DNA of 64,000 nucleotides from Ruania alba (GCF_900105765.1 NZ_FNTX01000002.1:2170001-2234000), one strand, 5' to 3'; counted from the first letter of the stretch, positions 9,049-17,139 are shown. The notes: generated by a model from the sequence alone, not told the origin. Program-made: numbers and translations.

Positions 9049-9612
9049 TCATAGTCGGACGGAGGCGACGATGCCGCGGGCCCGCCCCTCGGCGTCAGGC
9101 ACGCTGCTGTGTCCCTCATAGACGGCGAGGAACGCCTCGAAGAGCGCCGCACCGGTCACCGTGCGCGCCAAAGCGTGGGTATCGACGCCCGAATCGACCC
9201 GGCCCAGGGCGATCTCGGCGTCGAGGTACGCCTGGACCTGGCGTGCCGGTGCGGTCGGTCCGGCGCCGAGACGACGCAGGCCGGCGCGGTGCGCGGTGAG
9301 CAGGTCGGGCGAGCCGAGGATCGACGCCGACATCGGGAACGACTCGACGTAGAAGTCCACGAGCCGGCTCACCAGAGTTTCCAGGTTCTGCCGCACCATG
9401 CGCGTGCCCACGAGTTCGTCCGGCTGGGGGAGCCGTGGGGCGCGCTCGGAGAGGACGCCGAGGAACAACTCGTGCTTGCCGGCGAAGTGCTTGTACAGCA
9501 GAGCCTCTGAACAGTCGGCCGCGCGGGCGATCTCCTTGGTGGTGGCGCGTGCGATGCCCTGCTCCCGCAGCACGGTGGCAGCAGCGTCGAGAATCCGGTC
9601 TCGCGTGCTCAC
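9049..9612 (-). CDS. TetR family transcriptional regulator
   Basis: The 187-aa protein has an N-terminal TetR helix-turn-helix: RDRILDAAATVLREQG, then TTKEIARAADCSEALLYKHF at about residues 24-43. The C-terminal ligand domain is helical and poorly conserved. The GTG start at 9612 fits the usual short N-terminus. It is divergent from an NAD(P)-binding protein gene 83 bp away, with an imperfect palindrome between them, so it most likely represses that gene and itself. The ligand is unknown. Confidence 0.92.
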   Translation of the reverse strand: MSTRDRILDAAATVLREQGIARATTKEIARAADCSEALLYKHFAGKHELFLGVLSERAPRLPQPDELVGTRMVRQNLETLVSRLVDFYVESFPMSASILGSPDLLTAHRAGLRRLGAGPTAPARQVQAYLDAEIALGRVDSGVDTHALARTVTGAALFEAFLAVYEGHSSVPDAEGRARGIVASVRL

Positions 9613-9663
9613 GGGTGCTCCTCACTCTTGACTTCCGACATCGGTCGCACCAGTCTAGTGGTG

Positions 9664-9677
9664 AGTGAATACTTACT
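9664..9677. promoter_or_regulatory. Candidate TetR operator
   Basis: AGTGAATACTTACT matches its own reverse complement at 10 of 14 positions and stands out as AT-rich in a GC-rich intergenic region of 83 bp. It lies between the divergent TetR gene and the NAD(P)-binding gene, 19 bases before the latter's ATG. Position and symmetry suggest the TetR binding site; this is inferred. Confidence 0.5.
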
Positions 9678-9695
9678 AACCCCCAAGGAGTGCAG

Positions 9696-10322
9696 ATGAA
9701 GATTGCAGTCGTCGGAGCCAGCGGGCGCACGGGTGCCGAGGTGGTGCGCGCCGCGCAGGATCGTGGTCACCACGTGACGGCGGTCGTCCGGCAGCCGGCC
9801 CGCCTCGCAGCACTGCGGCCGGACGCCGTGGCGGTCGCGGACGGGCGCGACGTGGACGCGCTTACCGCAGCGTTCGCCGACGTCGAGGCCGTGGTCTCGT
9901 GCGTCGGACCGGTCAAGGGAGAAGATGAGCGGGTCCAGTCGGCCATCACCGAGGCCGTGCTCGGCGCGGCCGCTGACGCCGGTGTCCATCGATGCCTGGT
10001 CGTCACCGCGAGCGGGTGGGTGGTGGACGGCGACGATCCGCTCGGCCGCTACCTGGCCAAACCCATCCTTGCTCGAGTGTTGCGTGAGGAGAACGCGGCA
10101 TTCGCCGAGACCGAGCGACTCGTGCACGCTACCGCGCTGGACTGGACGATCGTGCGGCCACCCATGCTCCGCGACGGTGCGCCCCGTGGTTCCTACCGCC
10201 AGCGGCGTGACGGCAACGTGCGGTGGCGCTACTCGATCCGGCGCAGCGATCTCGCGGTCGCGCTCTGCGATCTGCTGGCGGACCCGACGGCGGTCCGCAC
10301 CGTGGTGTCCGTGGCCGCCTGA
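9696..10322 (+). CDS. NAD(P)H-binding epimerase/reductase-like protein (atypical SDR)
   Basis: The 208-aa protein begins MKIAVVGASGRTGAEVVRAA, the GxxGxxG dinucleotide-binding loop of NmrA/atypical short-chain dehydrogenases. It continues with a typical VEAVVSCVGPVKG strand, LVVTASGWVV and DWTIVRPPML. No clear YxxxK pair is visible, which fits the NAD(P)-binding redox-sensor or reductase subgroup. ATG at 9696 is preferred because AAGGAG lies at 9685-9690, five bases upstream; a GTG at 9690 would overlap that ribosome-binding site. It is divergent from, and probably regulated by, the TetR gene. Confidence 0.88.
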   Translation: MKIAVVGASGRTGAEVVRAAQDRGHHVTAVVRQPARLAALRPDAVAVADGRDVDALTAAFADVEAVVSCVGPVKGEDERVQSAITEAVLGAAADAGVHRCLVVTASGWVVDGDDPLGRYLAKPILARVLREENAAFAETERLVHATALDWTIVRPPMLRDGAPRGSYRQRRDGNVRWRYSIRRSDLAVALCDLLADPTAVRTVVSVAA

Positions 10323-10406
10323 CGAAGTCACCGGCCCGGCGTCCGCCTCGTGACACCTCCCCGATCGAATGGTGCAGTGCCGCAGGTGTGGTGGCACCCT
10401 GGTGCC

Positions 10407-11174
10407 ATGGCCATCCGCCCGCTGGAGATCGTCGACGACGTCGGTTCCACCAATGCCGAGCTGCTCGCCCGCGCAGGTGCGAACCCCGATGACTGGCCGC
10501 ACCTGTCCGCCCTGCTGGCCCGCCGCCAGCATGCCGGCAAGGGGCGGTCCGGGCGCACCTGGTCCACCGACGAGCACAGTGCGTTGACCTTCTCCATCCT
10601 CGTCCGGCCCGGGCGGCCGACCCAGGACTGGGGGTGGCTGCCCCTATTGGCGGGGGACGCCGTCGTGCAGGTGTTGCGTGCGGAGGGTACGCACGAGGTG
10701 CCGTGCGGACTGAAGTGGCCGAACGACGTCGTGCATCTGGGTGGCACGCAGGTGCTGCCCGAGTGGGGCTGCCTGCGCAAGGTGGGCGGACTGCTCGCCG
10801 AGGTCCTCCCGGACGCCTCGGGCGTGGTGCTCGGAATCGGGATCAATCTGGACGGCGCCGACCTCCCGGTGCCGTGGGCCGGTACGGCTGCCCAACTCGG
10901 CGTGACGGCACCGGCCGAGCGGCTCGCGGAGGCGATCCGGGACCAGCTGGCCGAGCTGCTCACGCACTGGGAAGCCGGTGCCGATCCGCACGGGGTGGTG
11001 GCGCCGGCGTGCCTCACCCTCGGCACCCAGGTCCGGATCGACCTCCCGGAGGGAGCCGTGCTCGAGGGAGAGGCGCTGGACCTGGAGCCCGACGGATCAC
11101 TGCGGGTGCGCACCCACGACGGCAACGAACAGGTGGTGCTCGCCGGCGACGTCACCCACGTGCGCGCCGGCTGA
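10407..11174 (+). CDS. birA: Biotin--[acetyl-CoA-carboxylase] ligase
   Basis: The 255-aa enzyme activates biotin as biotinyl-AMP and attaches it to the carrier lysine of biotin enzymes. It has STNAEL near the N-terminus, QHAGKGRSGRTW (biotin/ATP loop), LKWPNDVV with the catalytic Lys, KVGGLLAEV and LGIGINL, then a C-terminal SH3-like domain. There is no N-terminal winged helix, so it is the monofunctional type that does not repress bio genes. ATG at 10407 (MAIRPLEIVDDV) is chosen as the first codon matching the family. The acyl-CoA carboxylase genes nearby encode the complex it serves. Confidence 0.95.
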   Translation: MAIRPLEIVDDVGSTNAELLARAGANPDDWPHLSALLARRQHAGKGRSGRTWSTDEHSALTFSILVRPGRPTQDWGWLPLLAGDAVVQVLRAEGTHEVPCGLKWPNDVVHLGGTQVLPEWGCLRKVGGLLAEVLPDASGVVLGIGINLDGADLPVPWAGTAAQLGVTAPAERLAEAIRDQLAELLTHWEAGADPHGVVAPACLTLGTQVRIDLPEGAVLEGEALDLEPDGSLRVRTHDGNEQVVLAGDVTHVRAG

Positions 11175-11192
11175 GCACCCGACCCGGCCGCC

Positions 11193-12644
11193 TCAGTCGG
11201 CGATGCCGATGTACTTGGTCTCCACGAACTCGTCGATCCCAGTCAGCCCGCCTTCGCGGCCCAGCCCCGACTCCTTCACCCCACCGAACGGCGCCGCCGG
11301 GTTGGACACCACGCCCTGGTTCAGGCCCACCATGCCGGCCTCGAGCGCGTCGCAGACCCGCAGGCCGCGGCGCAGCGACTCGGTGAACACGTAGGACACC
11401 AGCCCGTACGGGGTGTCGTTGGCGCGGGTGATCGCCTCTTCTTCGGTCTCGAAGGTACTGACCGCAGCCACCGGGCCGAAGATCTCCGCGTGGGCGATCT
11501 CGGCATCGTCGGGGACGTCGGTGAGCACGGTGGCGGGGAAGAAGTGCCCGGTGCCGGAGATCTCAGGCACCCCGCCGAGCAGCACCTTGGCTCCGCCGTC
11601 AGCAGCCTCGCGCACCAGGCTGGTGACCTTCTCCACCGCACGATCGTCGATCAGCGGCCCGATCGTCACGCCCTCCTCGGTGCCCGGGCCCATCCGGCGG
11701 GCGGCCATCTCCTCGGTGAGGCGCCGGGTGAACTCCTCCGCCACCGAGGACTGCACGAAGATGCGATTCGCCGCCGTGCAGGCCTGGCCGATGTTGCGCA
11801 GCTTCGCCGCCATCGCCCCCGCGACCGCGGCGTCCATGTCGGCATCGTCGAAGACGATCAGCGGGGCGTTCCCGCCGAGCTCCATCGAGGTCCGCATCAC
11901 CGTCTTCGCAGCCAGCTCCAGCAGGTGCTTGCCCACGCCGGTGGATCCGGTGAAGGACAGCTTGCGGGAACGCTCGTCCAGGATCAGCGGACTCATCGCC
12001 TCGTCGGCCTGGGAGGTCGTCACCACATTGACCACACCACCGGGCAGGCCGGCGCGGTGCAGGATCTCGGCGAGTGCGAGAGTGCTCAGCGGGGTCTGTG
12101 CGGCCGGCTTGATCACGCTCGTGCAGCCAGCAGCGATGGCTGGGCCGATCTTGCGGGTGCCCATCGCCATCGGGAAGTTCCATGGCGTGATCAGCACGCA
12201 CGGCCCCACCGGCTGCTTGCTGATCAGGAACCGGGCTCCGCCCGCGGGGGCCGGCATGTGCCCGCCGTTCAGCCGCACCGCCTCCTCGGCGAACCAGCGG
12301 AAGAACTCGGCGGCGTAGGCGATCTCGCCCTTGGACTCCGCGAGGGGTTTGCCCATCTCCAGCGTCATGATCAGCGCGAGCCGGTCGACCTCCGCGTGCA
12401 GCAGGTCGAAGGCGCGGTACAGGATCTCGCTGCGGGCACGTGCCGGGGTGCGGGCCCACTCGGCCTGCGCGTCAGCGGCTGCGTCCAGGGCGGCCATCGC
12501 TTCGTCCGGGCTGGCGTCGGCCACCTCGGTGAGGACCTCTCCGGTGGCCGGATTCTCCACCGGCATGGTGCGGGCCGCGTCTCGCCAGGAGCCGCCGATG
12601 AACAGGCCGGTGGGTACGGATGCGATCGCTTCGGTGGGTGACAT
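11193..12644 (-). CDS. gabD: Aldehyde dehydrogenase, succinate-semialdehyde dehydrogenase type
   Basis: The 483-aa protein is an NAD(P)-dependent aldehyde dehydrogenase. ITPWNFPMAM, FTGSTGVGKHLL (cofactor binding), SMELGGNAPLIVF with the general-base Glu, and NIGQACTAANRIF with the catalytic Cys are all present. The closest recognisable type is succinate-semialdehyde dehydrogenase, supported by the divergent class III aminotransferase, which together would turn GABA or a similar amine into succinate. ATG at 12644 is used; the frame continues upstream through the promoter region without family similarity. An ATTGTNNACAAT box lies 54 bases upstream, suggesting GntR control. Confidence 0.88.
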   Translation of the reverse strand: MSPTEAIASVPTGLFIGGSWRDAARTMPVENPATGEVLTEVADASPDEAMAALDAAADAQAEWARTPARARSEILYRAFDLLHAEVDRLALIMTLEMGKPLAESKGEIAYAAEFFRWFAEEAVRLNGGHMPAPAGGARFLISKQPVGPCVLITPWNFPMAMGTRKIGPAIAAGCTSVIKPAAQTPLSTLALAEILHRAGLPGGVVNVVTTSQADEAMSPLILDERSRKLSFTGSTGVGKHLLELAAKTVMRTSMELGGNAPLIVFDDADMDAAVAGAMAAKLRNIGQACTAANRIFVQSSVAEEFTRRLTEEMAARRMGPGTEEGVTIGPLIDDRAVEKVTSLVREAADGGAKVLLGGVPEISGTGHFFPATVLTDVPDDAEIAHAEIFGPVAAVSTFETEEEAITRANDTPYGLVSYVFTESLRRGLRVCDALEAGMVGLNQGVVSNPAAPFGGVKESGLGREGGLTGIDEFVETKYIGIAD

Positions 12645-12687
12645 CGCCACGTCTTTCGCTCGGGGCTGGGAATCCGGACAGATCGAT

Positions 12688-12716
12688 GCTATCAATGATT
12701 GTAGACAATCCGACAA
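12688..12716 (-). promoter_or_regulatory. Candidate gabD promoter with operator box in the spacer
   Basis: On the minus strand TTGTCG (12711-12716) and GATAGC (12688-12693) are separated by 17 bases, a weak match to sigma-70-type elements. The spacer holds the palindrome ATTGTAGACAAT (12698-12709), so a bound repressor would cover the promoter. The -10 match is poor and this is a tentative call. Confidence 0.35.
12698..12709. promoter_or_regulatory. ATTGTNNACAAT palindrome, candidate GntR operator (site 1)
   Basis: ATTGTAGACAAT is palindromic at 10 of 12 positions and is followed by another half-site GACAAT at 12712-12717. The same ATTGT-NN-ACAAT box occurs at 18144-18155 in the other divergent promoter of this catabolic block. 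The spacing and sequence resemble FCD-type GntR operators, and an FCD GntR gene lies at 19737. Confidence 0.6.
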
Positions 12717-12744
12717 TACCTGCACGCATCTCTGGAGGACCCCG

Positions 12745-13995
12745 GTGACCCACCCCACGCAGCTCTCGCCCCATCTCAAGCAGGCCACCCCCGTGCTGGT
12801 CGATCACGGTGAGGGGTCGTACCTGTTCGACACCGACGGTCGGCGCTTCCTCGACTTCACCGCGGGGATCGGCGTGACCAGCACCGGGCACTGCCACCCG
12901 CACGTGGTCGCGGCCGCGCAGGCACAGGTGGCCTCGCTGATCCACGGCCAGTACACGACCGTGATGCACAAGCCGATGCGCGAGCTCACCACCAAGCTCG
13001 GCACCGTGCTGCCCGAGGGGCTGAACTCGGTCTTCTTCGCCAACTCCGGCAGCGAAGCGGTCGAGGCCTCGCTCCGGCTGGCGCGCCAGGCCACCGGCCG
13101 GCCGAACGTGATCGTGTTCCACGGCGGCTTCCACGGCCGCACCGTGGCCACCGCCACCATGACCACCTCCGGCACGCGCTTCTCCGCGGGATTCTCCCCG
13201 CTCATGGGTGGTGTGCACGTGGCGCCCTTCCCGACGGCGTACCGGTACGGCTGGAGTGAGGAGGAGGCCACGGACTTCGCCCTGGCCGAGCTCGACTTCA
13301 TCTTCGCCACGCTGACCTCGCCGGCCGAGACCGCCGCGTTCATCGTGGAGCCCGTGCTCGGCGAGGGCGGCTACGTCCCGGGCAACACACGGTTCTTCCA
13401 GGGGCTGCGCGAGCGGGCCGACGAGCACGGCATCGTGCTCGTGATGGATGAGATCCAGACCGGCTTCGGTCGCACCGGGAAGTACTTCGGCCACCAGCAC
13501 TTCGATGTGCGCCCGGACGTGATCACCATGGCCAAGGGCCTGGCCAGCGGCTTCCCGATCTCCGGGATCGCCGCCTCGGAGGAGCTGATGAGCAAGGCGT
13601 GGCCGGGCTCCCAGGGCGGCACCTATGGCGGGAACGCGGTGGCCTGTGCCGCGGCGGTCGCCACCCTCGAGGTGATCGAGAACGAGGGTCTGGTGGCCAA
13701 TGCGGCCGAGCGCGGTACCCAGCTGCTGGACGCGGTGCGCGGCGTGGCCACGGACGCGATCGGCGACGTGCGCGGGCTGGGCCTGCTGGTCGGCTCTGAA
13801 TTTGTCACCGCCGACGGCAAACCGGACACCGCCCGCGCCTCGGCCGCCCAGAAGCTCGCCGCCCAGAAGGGGCTGCTGCTGCTCACCTGCGGCGCGTACA
13901 TGAACGTGGTGCGGATGATCCCGCCGCTGGTGGTCACCGCCGAGCAGGTCGCCGACGCCGTCGAGATCTGGACGGCGGTCCTCGCCGAGGTCTGA
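12745..13995 (+). CDS. Class III aminotransferase, 4-aminobutyrate aminotransferase-like
   Basis: The 416-aa PLP enzyme shows the class III fold: FLDFTAGIGVTSTGHCHP, FFANSGSEAVEASLRLAR, VFHGGFHGRTVATATMT, VLVMDEIQTGFGRTG with the cofactor-binding Asp, and ITMAKGLASGFP with the Schiff-base Lys. Beside a succinate-semialdehyde-type dehydrogenase the best guess is a GABA transaminase (gabT role), but beta-alanine, putrescine or other omega-amino donors are possible. GTG at 12745 is chosen because TGGAGGAC lies just upstream and the family N-terminus follows; the frame is open for 138 codons before it, but that is antisense to the dehydrogenase. It is divergent from gabD and shares its operator region. 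Confidence 0.88.
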   Translation: MTHPTQLSPHLKQATPVLVDHGEGSYLFDTDGRRFLDFTAGIGVTSTGHCHPHVVAAAQAQVASLIHGQYTTVMHKPMRELTTKLGTVLPEGLNSVFFANSGSEAVEASLRLARQATGRPNVIVFHGGFHGRTVATATMTTSGTRFSAGFSPLMGGVHVAPFPTAYRYGWSEEEATDFALAELDFIFATLTSPAETAAFIVEPVLGEGGYVPGNTRFFQGLRERADEHGIVLVMDEIQTGFGRTGKYFGHQHFDVRPDVITMAKGLASGFPISGIAASEELMSKAWPGSQGGTYGGNAVACAAAVATLEVIENEGLVANAAERGTQLLDAVRGVATDAIGDVRGLGLLVGSEFVTADGKPDTARASAAQKLAAQKGLLLLTCGAYMNVVRMIPPLVVTAEQVADAVEIWTAVLAEV

Positions 13996-14010
13996 CCCCC
14001 ACCCACGCGA

Positions 14011-14060
14011 GTGCGGCCGATCTCGCTCACCTGCTGAGATATGAGCGAGATTGACTGCAC
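14011..14060. terminator. Imperfect hairpin after the aminotransferase gene
   Basis: Arms 14011-14029 and 14042-14060 pair through TCTCGCTCA/TGAGCGAGA and GTGC/GCAC with a few mismatches and a 12-base loop. It begins 15 bases after the stop at 13995. It has no T-run, as is common in high-GC genomes, so it may be a terminator or a repetitive palindrome. Confidence 0.45.
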
Positions 14061-14077
14061 TGGATCACCCACCAGTG

Positions 14078-14111
14078 CCCCGACGGCGGAACGCACCATC
14101 CGCCGTCGGGG
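14078..14111. terminator. Perfect 12-bp stem hairpin upstream of the DUF3830 gene
   Basis: CCCCGACGGCGG (14078-14089) and CCGCCGTCGGGG (14100-14111) are exact complements with a 10-base loop. The hairpin ends 27 bases before the DUF3830 ATG and 16 bases before its AAGGAGG. It can end the upstream transcript or act as an attenuator or stability hairpin for the downstream gene. Confidence 0.6.
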
Positions 14112-14138
14112 CGCCGTTCGTACCACTAAGGAGGGCCC

Positions 14139-14636
14139 ATGGCCCGCTTCATGACCATCACGCTGGACTCCCGTGGCGTCAGTTGTCGCGCACGCCTGCT
14201 CGAGGACGAGGCTCCCGGCAGTTGTGCCGCCGTCTGGGACGCCCTGCCGCAGTCCGGGGCGGCGCTGCACGCGAAGTACGCGCGCAACGAGGTGTATACG
14301 CTCGTGCCACGGCTGACTGCGGCCCCGCACCGGGAGAACCCGACAGTCACCCCGATCCCCGGTGACGTGTGCCTGTTCGACTTCGAACCGTGGGAGATCG
14401 GCAATCCCGCCTATGGGTACGAGACCGGTTCGGCTGCGCACGCCGAGCAGGGTGCCACCGACCTGGCGATCTTCTACGGCCGGAACAACCTGCTCATCAA
14501 CGGTGACATGGGATGGGTGCCGGGCAATGTCTTCGCCACCATCACCGACGGCCTCGACGAGATCGCCGCCGCGTGCAACGACCTGTGGCTGCGCGGTGTC
14601 GAGGGGGAGACGCTCAGCTTCGCTCGCGCCGAGTAG
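14139..14636 (+). CDS. DUF3830 family protein (cyclophilin-like fold)
   Basis: The 165-aa protein matches the DUF3830 pattern: CRARLLEDEAPGSCAAVWDALPQ, an aromatic beta core with DVCLFDF, and DLAIFYGRNNLLIN. Members have a cyclophilin-like beta barrel and often sit with amidases and hydantoinase-type catabolic genes; no reaction is established. ATG at 14139 has a strong AAGGAGG at 14128-14134. It lies between the aminotransferase and the amidase block and is probably part of the same catabolic set. A strong hairpin precedes it and a palindromic repeat follows it. Confidence 0.82.
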   Translation: MARFMTITLDSRGVSCRARLLEDEAPGSCAAVWDALPQSGAALHAKYARNEVYTLVPRLTAAPHRENPTVTPIPGDVCLFDFEPWEIGNPAYGYETGSAAHAEQGATDLAIFYGRNNLLINGDMGWVPGNVFATITDGLDEIAAACNDLWLRGVEGETLSFARAE

Positions 14637-14655
14637 CTCACCCCGCTAGCTCACC

Positions 14656-14719
14656 CCGCCGAACGCAACTGTATGCGGCGTTCTGGGCAGGTACTGCCGC
14701 ACAAGGTTGCGCTCGGCGG
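14656..14719. repeat. Palindromic element, family C copy 1
   Basis: Arms 14656-14679 and 14696-14719 pair at 20 of 24 positions (CCGCCGA, CGCAAC and TGCGGC blocks match). A closely related palindrome lies at 15596-15657 on the other side of the membrane-protein gene. It starts 20 bases after the DUF3830 stop. It is probably a REP-like element that doubles as a transcription terminator. Confidence 0.65.
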
Positions 14720-14780
14720 GCTGGGGTGGCGGACTGGGTGTGGACACCGAGGGTGTTGACGCACCGGGGAGGATCCCTCT

Positions 14781-15584
14781 ATGGCGCGAACGGAACTGGA
14801 CGAGTGGGCACCCGACGTCGCCGAGTGGGCCAGGACGGAGGACTTCCCCCGACCGGTGCGGTGGGGTGAGGTCGAGGCAGCGATCCTTGCCCGGAAGCTC
14901 CCGCGTCTCCCGGAGGAGGTGTGGTGGGTGACGGCGATCGGTGCCGTGGGGTGGATCGTCGTCGTGCTCATGGCCCTGCCGACTTTCGGCGCGGCGGTGA
15001 TCGGCCTGGTGCTGGCCGTCATGGGCACCATGTCGGACGGGGTCGCAGCAGAACCCTGGTACGTCGGTGCCCGATTCTTCTTCTTCATCGCCGCCGGCCT
15101 GGGCGTCTCTCTCTTCGTCGATTGGTGGCAGTCCCGCCGGCGTGCGGTGCTGCAGCTGGGGGCGAGCGCGCTCACCGCGGTGGCCTCAGGTGCCGCCTTC
15201 GCCGCAGTACAGGGCGACCCGCGGGCGGGCGTGTGGCTCCCGCTGCTGATGCTCGCGGCTGCCGTGGTCAGCGGGGTGGTCTTCGTGCTGGGGCTGATCT
15301 CGACGCCGGAAGGGCGCCCGAAGAAGCGCAAGCCGCCGCGGCGTGGCCCGAGGAGCTCCGCTCGACGGGATCGGGCACGGCGGGCGCGCGAGGGTGTGCT
15401 GGAGATCCTGGTGCGGCGCGAGTTGGTGGATGTCGACCAGGACGACCAGACCCGGCTCCGCGAGATGCCGCTGGGGTACTGGAGTGAGCTGGACGGCGTC
15501 GACGAGGCCGAGTGGCGTCGGATCCTCGAGCTGCGCCACGTCGGCTGGCGCGACTTCGACGCGAGCGACCGCTACCTTCCCTAG
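14781..15584 (+). CDS. Hypothetical membrane protein (267 aa)
   Basis: No family was recognised. The N-terminal ~50 residues are acidic and soluble, followed by four hydrophobic segments: VTAIGAVGWIVVVLMALP, the region around residues 95-115 (FFFFIAAGLGVSLFVDWW), VLQLGASALTAVASGAAF and LLMLAAAVVSGVVFVLGL. A very basic stretch (RPKKRKPPRRGPRSSARR) then leads into an acidic C-terminal cytoplasmic tail. ATG at 14781 has a GAGGA element 9 bases upstream. The gene is flanked on both sides by copies of the same palindromic element and is unrelated in type to its catabolic neighbours. Confidence 0.75.
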   Translation: MARTELDEWAPDVAEWARTEDFPRPVRWGEVEAAILARKLPRLPEEVWWVTAIGAVGWIVVVLMALPTFGAAVIGLVLAVMGTMSDGVAAEPWYVGARFFFFIAAGLGVSLFVDWWQSRRRAVLQLGASALTAVASGAAFAAVQGDPRAGVWLPLLMLAAAVVSGVVFVLGLISTPEGRPKKRKPPRRGPRSSARRDRARRAREGVLEILVRRELVDVDQDDQTRLREMPLGYWSELDGVDEAEWRRILELRHVGWRDFDASDRYLP

Positions 15585-15595
15585 CAGCCCCCCAG

Positions 15596-15657
15596 CGCCG
15601 AGCGCAACGTGGTGCGGCATCTGACCGCGCAGACGCCGCACAACGTTGCGCTCGGCG
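15596..15657. repeat. Palindromic element, family C copy 2
   Basis: Arms 15596-15618 and 15635-15657 pair at 22 of 23 positions around a 16-base loop; the core is CGCCGAGCGCAACGTTGTGC on one strand. It starts 11 bases after the membrane-protein stop. It is the better-preserved copy of the palindrome at 14656-14719. Confidence 0.7.
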
Positions 15658-15765
15658 GTGGGGTGGAGTGGGCGCACGGTGGGGTGGGCGCCGGGACGGG
15701 GTGGAGTCGCGCCGGGTGGGTTCGCCCTGGGTGGGCTCGCGCTGGGTGGGATGGGCTACCCGCTC
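15658..15765 (+). other. G-run-rich low-complexity stretch
   Basis: About 100 bases carry repeated GGTGGG, GGGTGGG and GGGG runs at short spacing, ending just before the amidase stop at 15769. Many runs of three or more G within short loops could form G-quadruplexes on the plus strand. It separates two converging genes. Confidence 0.5.
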
Positions 15766-15768
15766 GGC

Positions 15769-17139
15769 TCAGGCGGCCAGCACCTTCTCCGCGAAGCGCG
15801 CTACCGCGAGCACCAGGTCGTCGGAGTGCCGGGGCCCGACGATCTGTAGCCCCACCGGCAGACCGGCTGCCGTCGTCCCGGCCGGGATGGAGATCGCCGG
15901 CTGCTGGGTGAGGTTGAACGGGTAGGTGAACGGCGTCCACTGCGGCCACCGCTCCAGCCCACTTCCTGGCGGGACGTCCTGCCCCGCCTCGAACGCCGTG
16001 ATCGGCATCGTCGGGGTGATCAGCACGTTGTGGGTGCGATGGAAGGCGCCCATCCGGATGCCGACATCCGCCGCTACGGCCCGCGCCTCGAGGAACTCCA
16101 CCGCGCTCGCGGCCAACCCGGTGTCCCACACCGTGCCGAGCCCGGGATCGACCCCCTCCCGTGCCCCTGGCATGGTGTTCAGCAGGGTGGCGGCACCGGC
16201 GGCCCAGAGCAGCTCGAACGCCTCGAGCGGATCGTCGAACCCGGGATCCGCCTGGGTGACGGCCAGCCCGGCATCGTCCAGCAGCCGCACCGCGCGATCG
16301 ACCACCGACGCCACCTCGGGGTCCACCTGCGCAAAGCCGAGAGTGGGTGAGTACGCCACCTCCAGCCCGACGACGTCGCGGGTGACTTCCCCGCGATAGG
16401 TCGAGCGCGGCGGCTCCAGCGCCGACGGGTCCCGGTGGTCGGGCAGGGCGAGGATGTCCATCAGCAGGGCGGCGTCGTCCACGGTGCGCGTCATCGGACC
16501 GGCGTGCGCCAATGGGCCGAACGGACTCGCCGGGTACAGCGGGATACGCCCGTGAGTCGGCTTGAATCCCACGACCCCGCAGAACGAGCCCGGAATACGG
16601 ACCGACCCTCCACCGTCAGTCCCCACCGAGACCGGCCCCATCCCAGCCGCCACGGCCGCGGCGCCACCCCCGGAGGACCCGCCGGCGGTGAGCCGAGGAT
16701 CCACCGGGTTGCGCGTGATGCCGAACCGGGGGCTGTCCGTCGTCGCCTTCCAGGCGAGCTCGGGGGTAGTGGTCTTGCCGAGGAAGACCATGCCGTCCTC
16801 CCGCAGCCGCGCGGCCACCGGAGAGTCCACCTCCCACGGTTGGTCCGCCTTGACCGCCGCCGAGCCACGCAGGGTGGGCCACCCGTCGGTGAGGAAGATG
16901 TCCTTGATGGAGATCGGCACACCGTCGAGCAGGCCCTTGACATGCCCGGAGCGCCACCGATCCTCGGACTCGCGAGCCATGCTGAGTGCCCGCTCGCCGT
17001 CCACCAGGCAGTAGGCGTTCAGCTCGGAGTTGCGAGCCTCGATCGCCTCGAGCGCCGCCGTGGTGGCCTCCACCGGGCTCAACTCACCCGCGCCGTAGGC
17101 GGTCACGGTCTCGACGGCGGTCATCTCGTTGGGGTTCAC
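15769..17139 (-). CDS. Amidase (amidase signature family)
   Basis: The 456-aa protein has the full Ser-cis-Ser-Lys site: GVPISIKDIF with the catalytic Lys (about residue 76), TAGGSSGGGAAAVAAG, and GTDGGGSVRIPGSFCG with the nucleophile region. It hydrolyses an amide to acid and ammonia; the substrate is not readable. GTG at 17139 is chosen: AAGGAG lies 6 bases upstream and the start overlaps the 2-hydroxyacid dehydrogenase stop by GTGA, so the two are translationally coupled. Context with racemase-fold enzymes suggests use of an amide of a dicarboxylic or hydroxy acid. Confidence 0.92.
   Translation of the reverse strand: MNPNEMTAVETVTAYGAGELSPVEATTAALEAIEARNSELNAYCLVDGERALSMARESEDRWRSGHVKGLLDGVPISIKDIFLTDGWPTLRGSAAVKADQPWEVDSPVAARLREDGMVFLGKTTTPELAWKATTDSPRFGITRNPVDPRLTAGGSSGGGAAAVAAGMGPVSVGTDGGGSVRIPGSFCGVVGFKPTHGRIPLYPASPFGPLAHAGPMTRTVDDAALLMDILALPDHRDPSALEPPRSTYRGEVTRDVVGLEVAYSPTLGFAQVDPEVASVVDRAVRLLDDAGLAVTQADPGFDDPLEAFELLWAAGAATLLNTMPGAREGVDPGLGTVWDTGLAASAVEFLEARAVAADVGIRMGAFHRTHNVLITPTMPITAFEAGQDVPPGSGLERWPQWTPFTYPFNLTQQPAISIPAGTTAAGLPVGLQIVGPRHSDDLVLAVARFAEKVLAA

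Noticed and set aside
12331-12744. 138-residue N-terminal extension of the aminotransferase
   Set aside because: Antisense to gabD; a good ribosome-binding site and the family start are at 12745.
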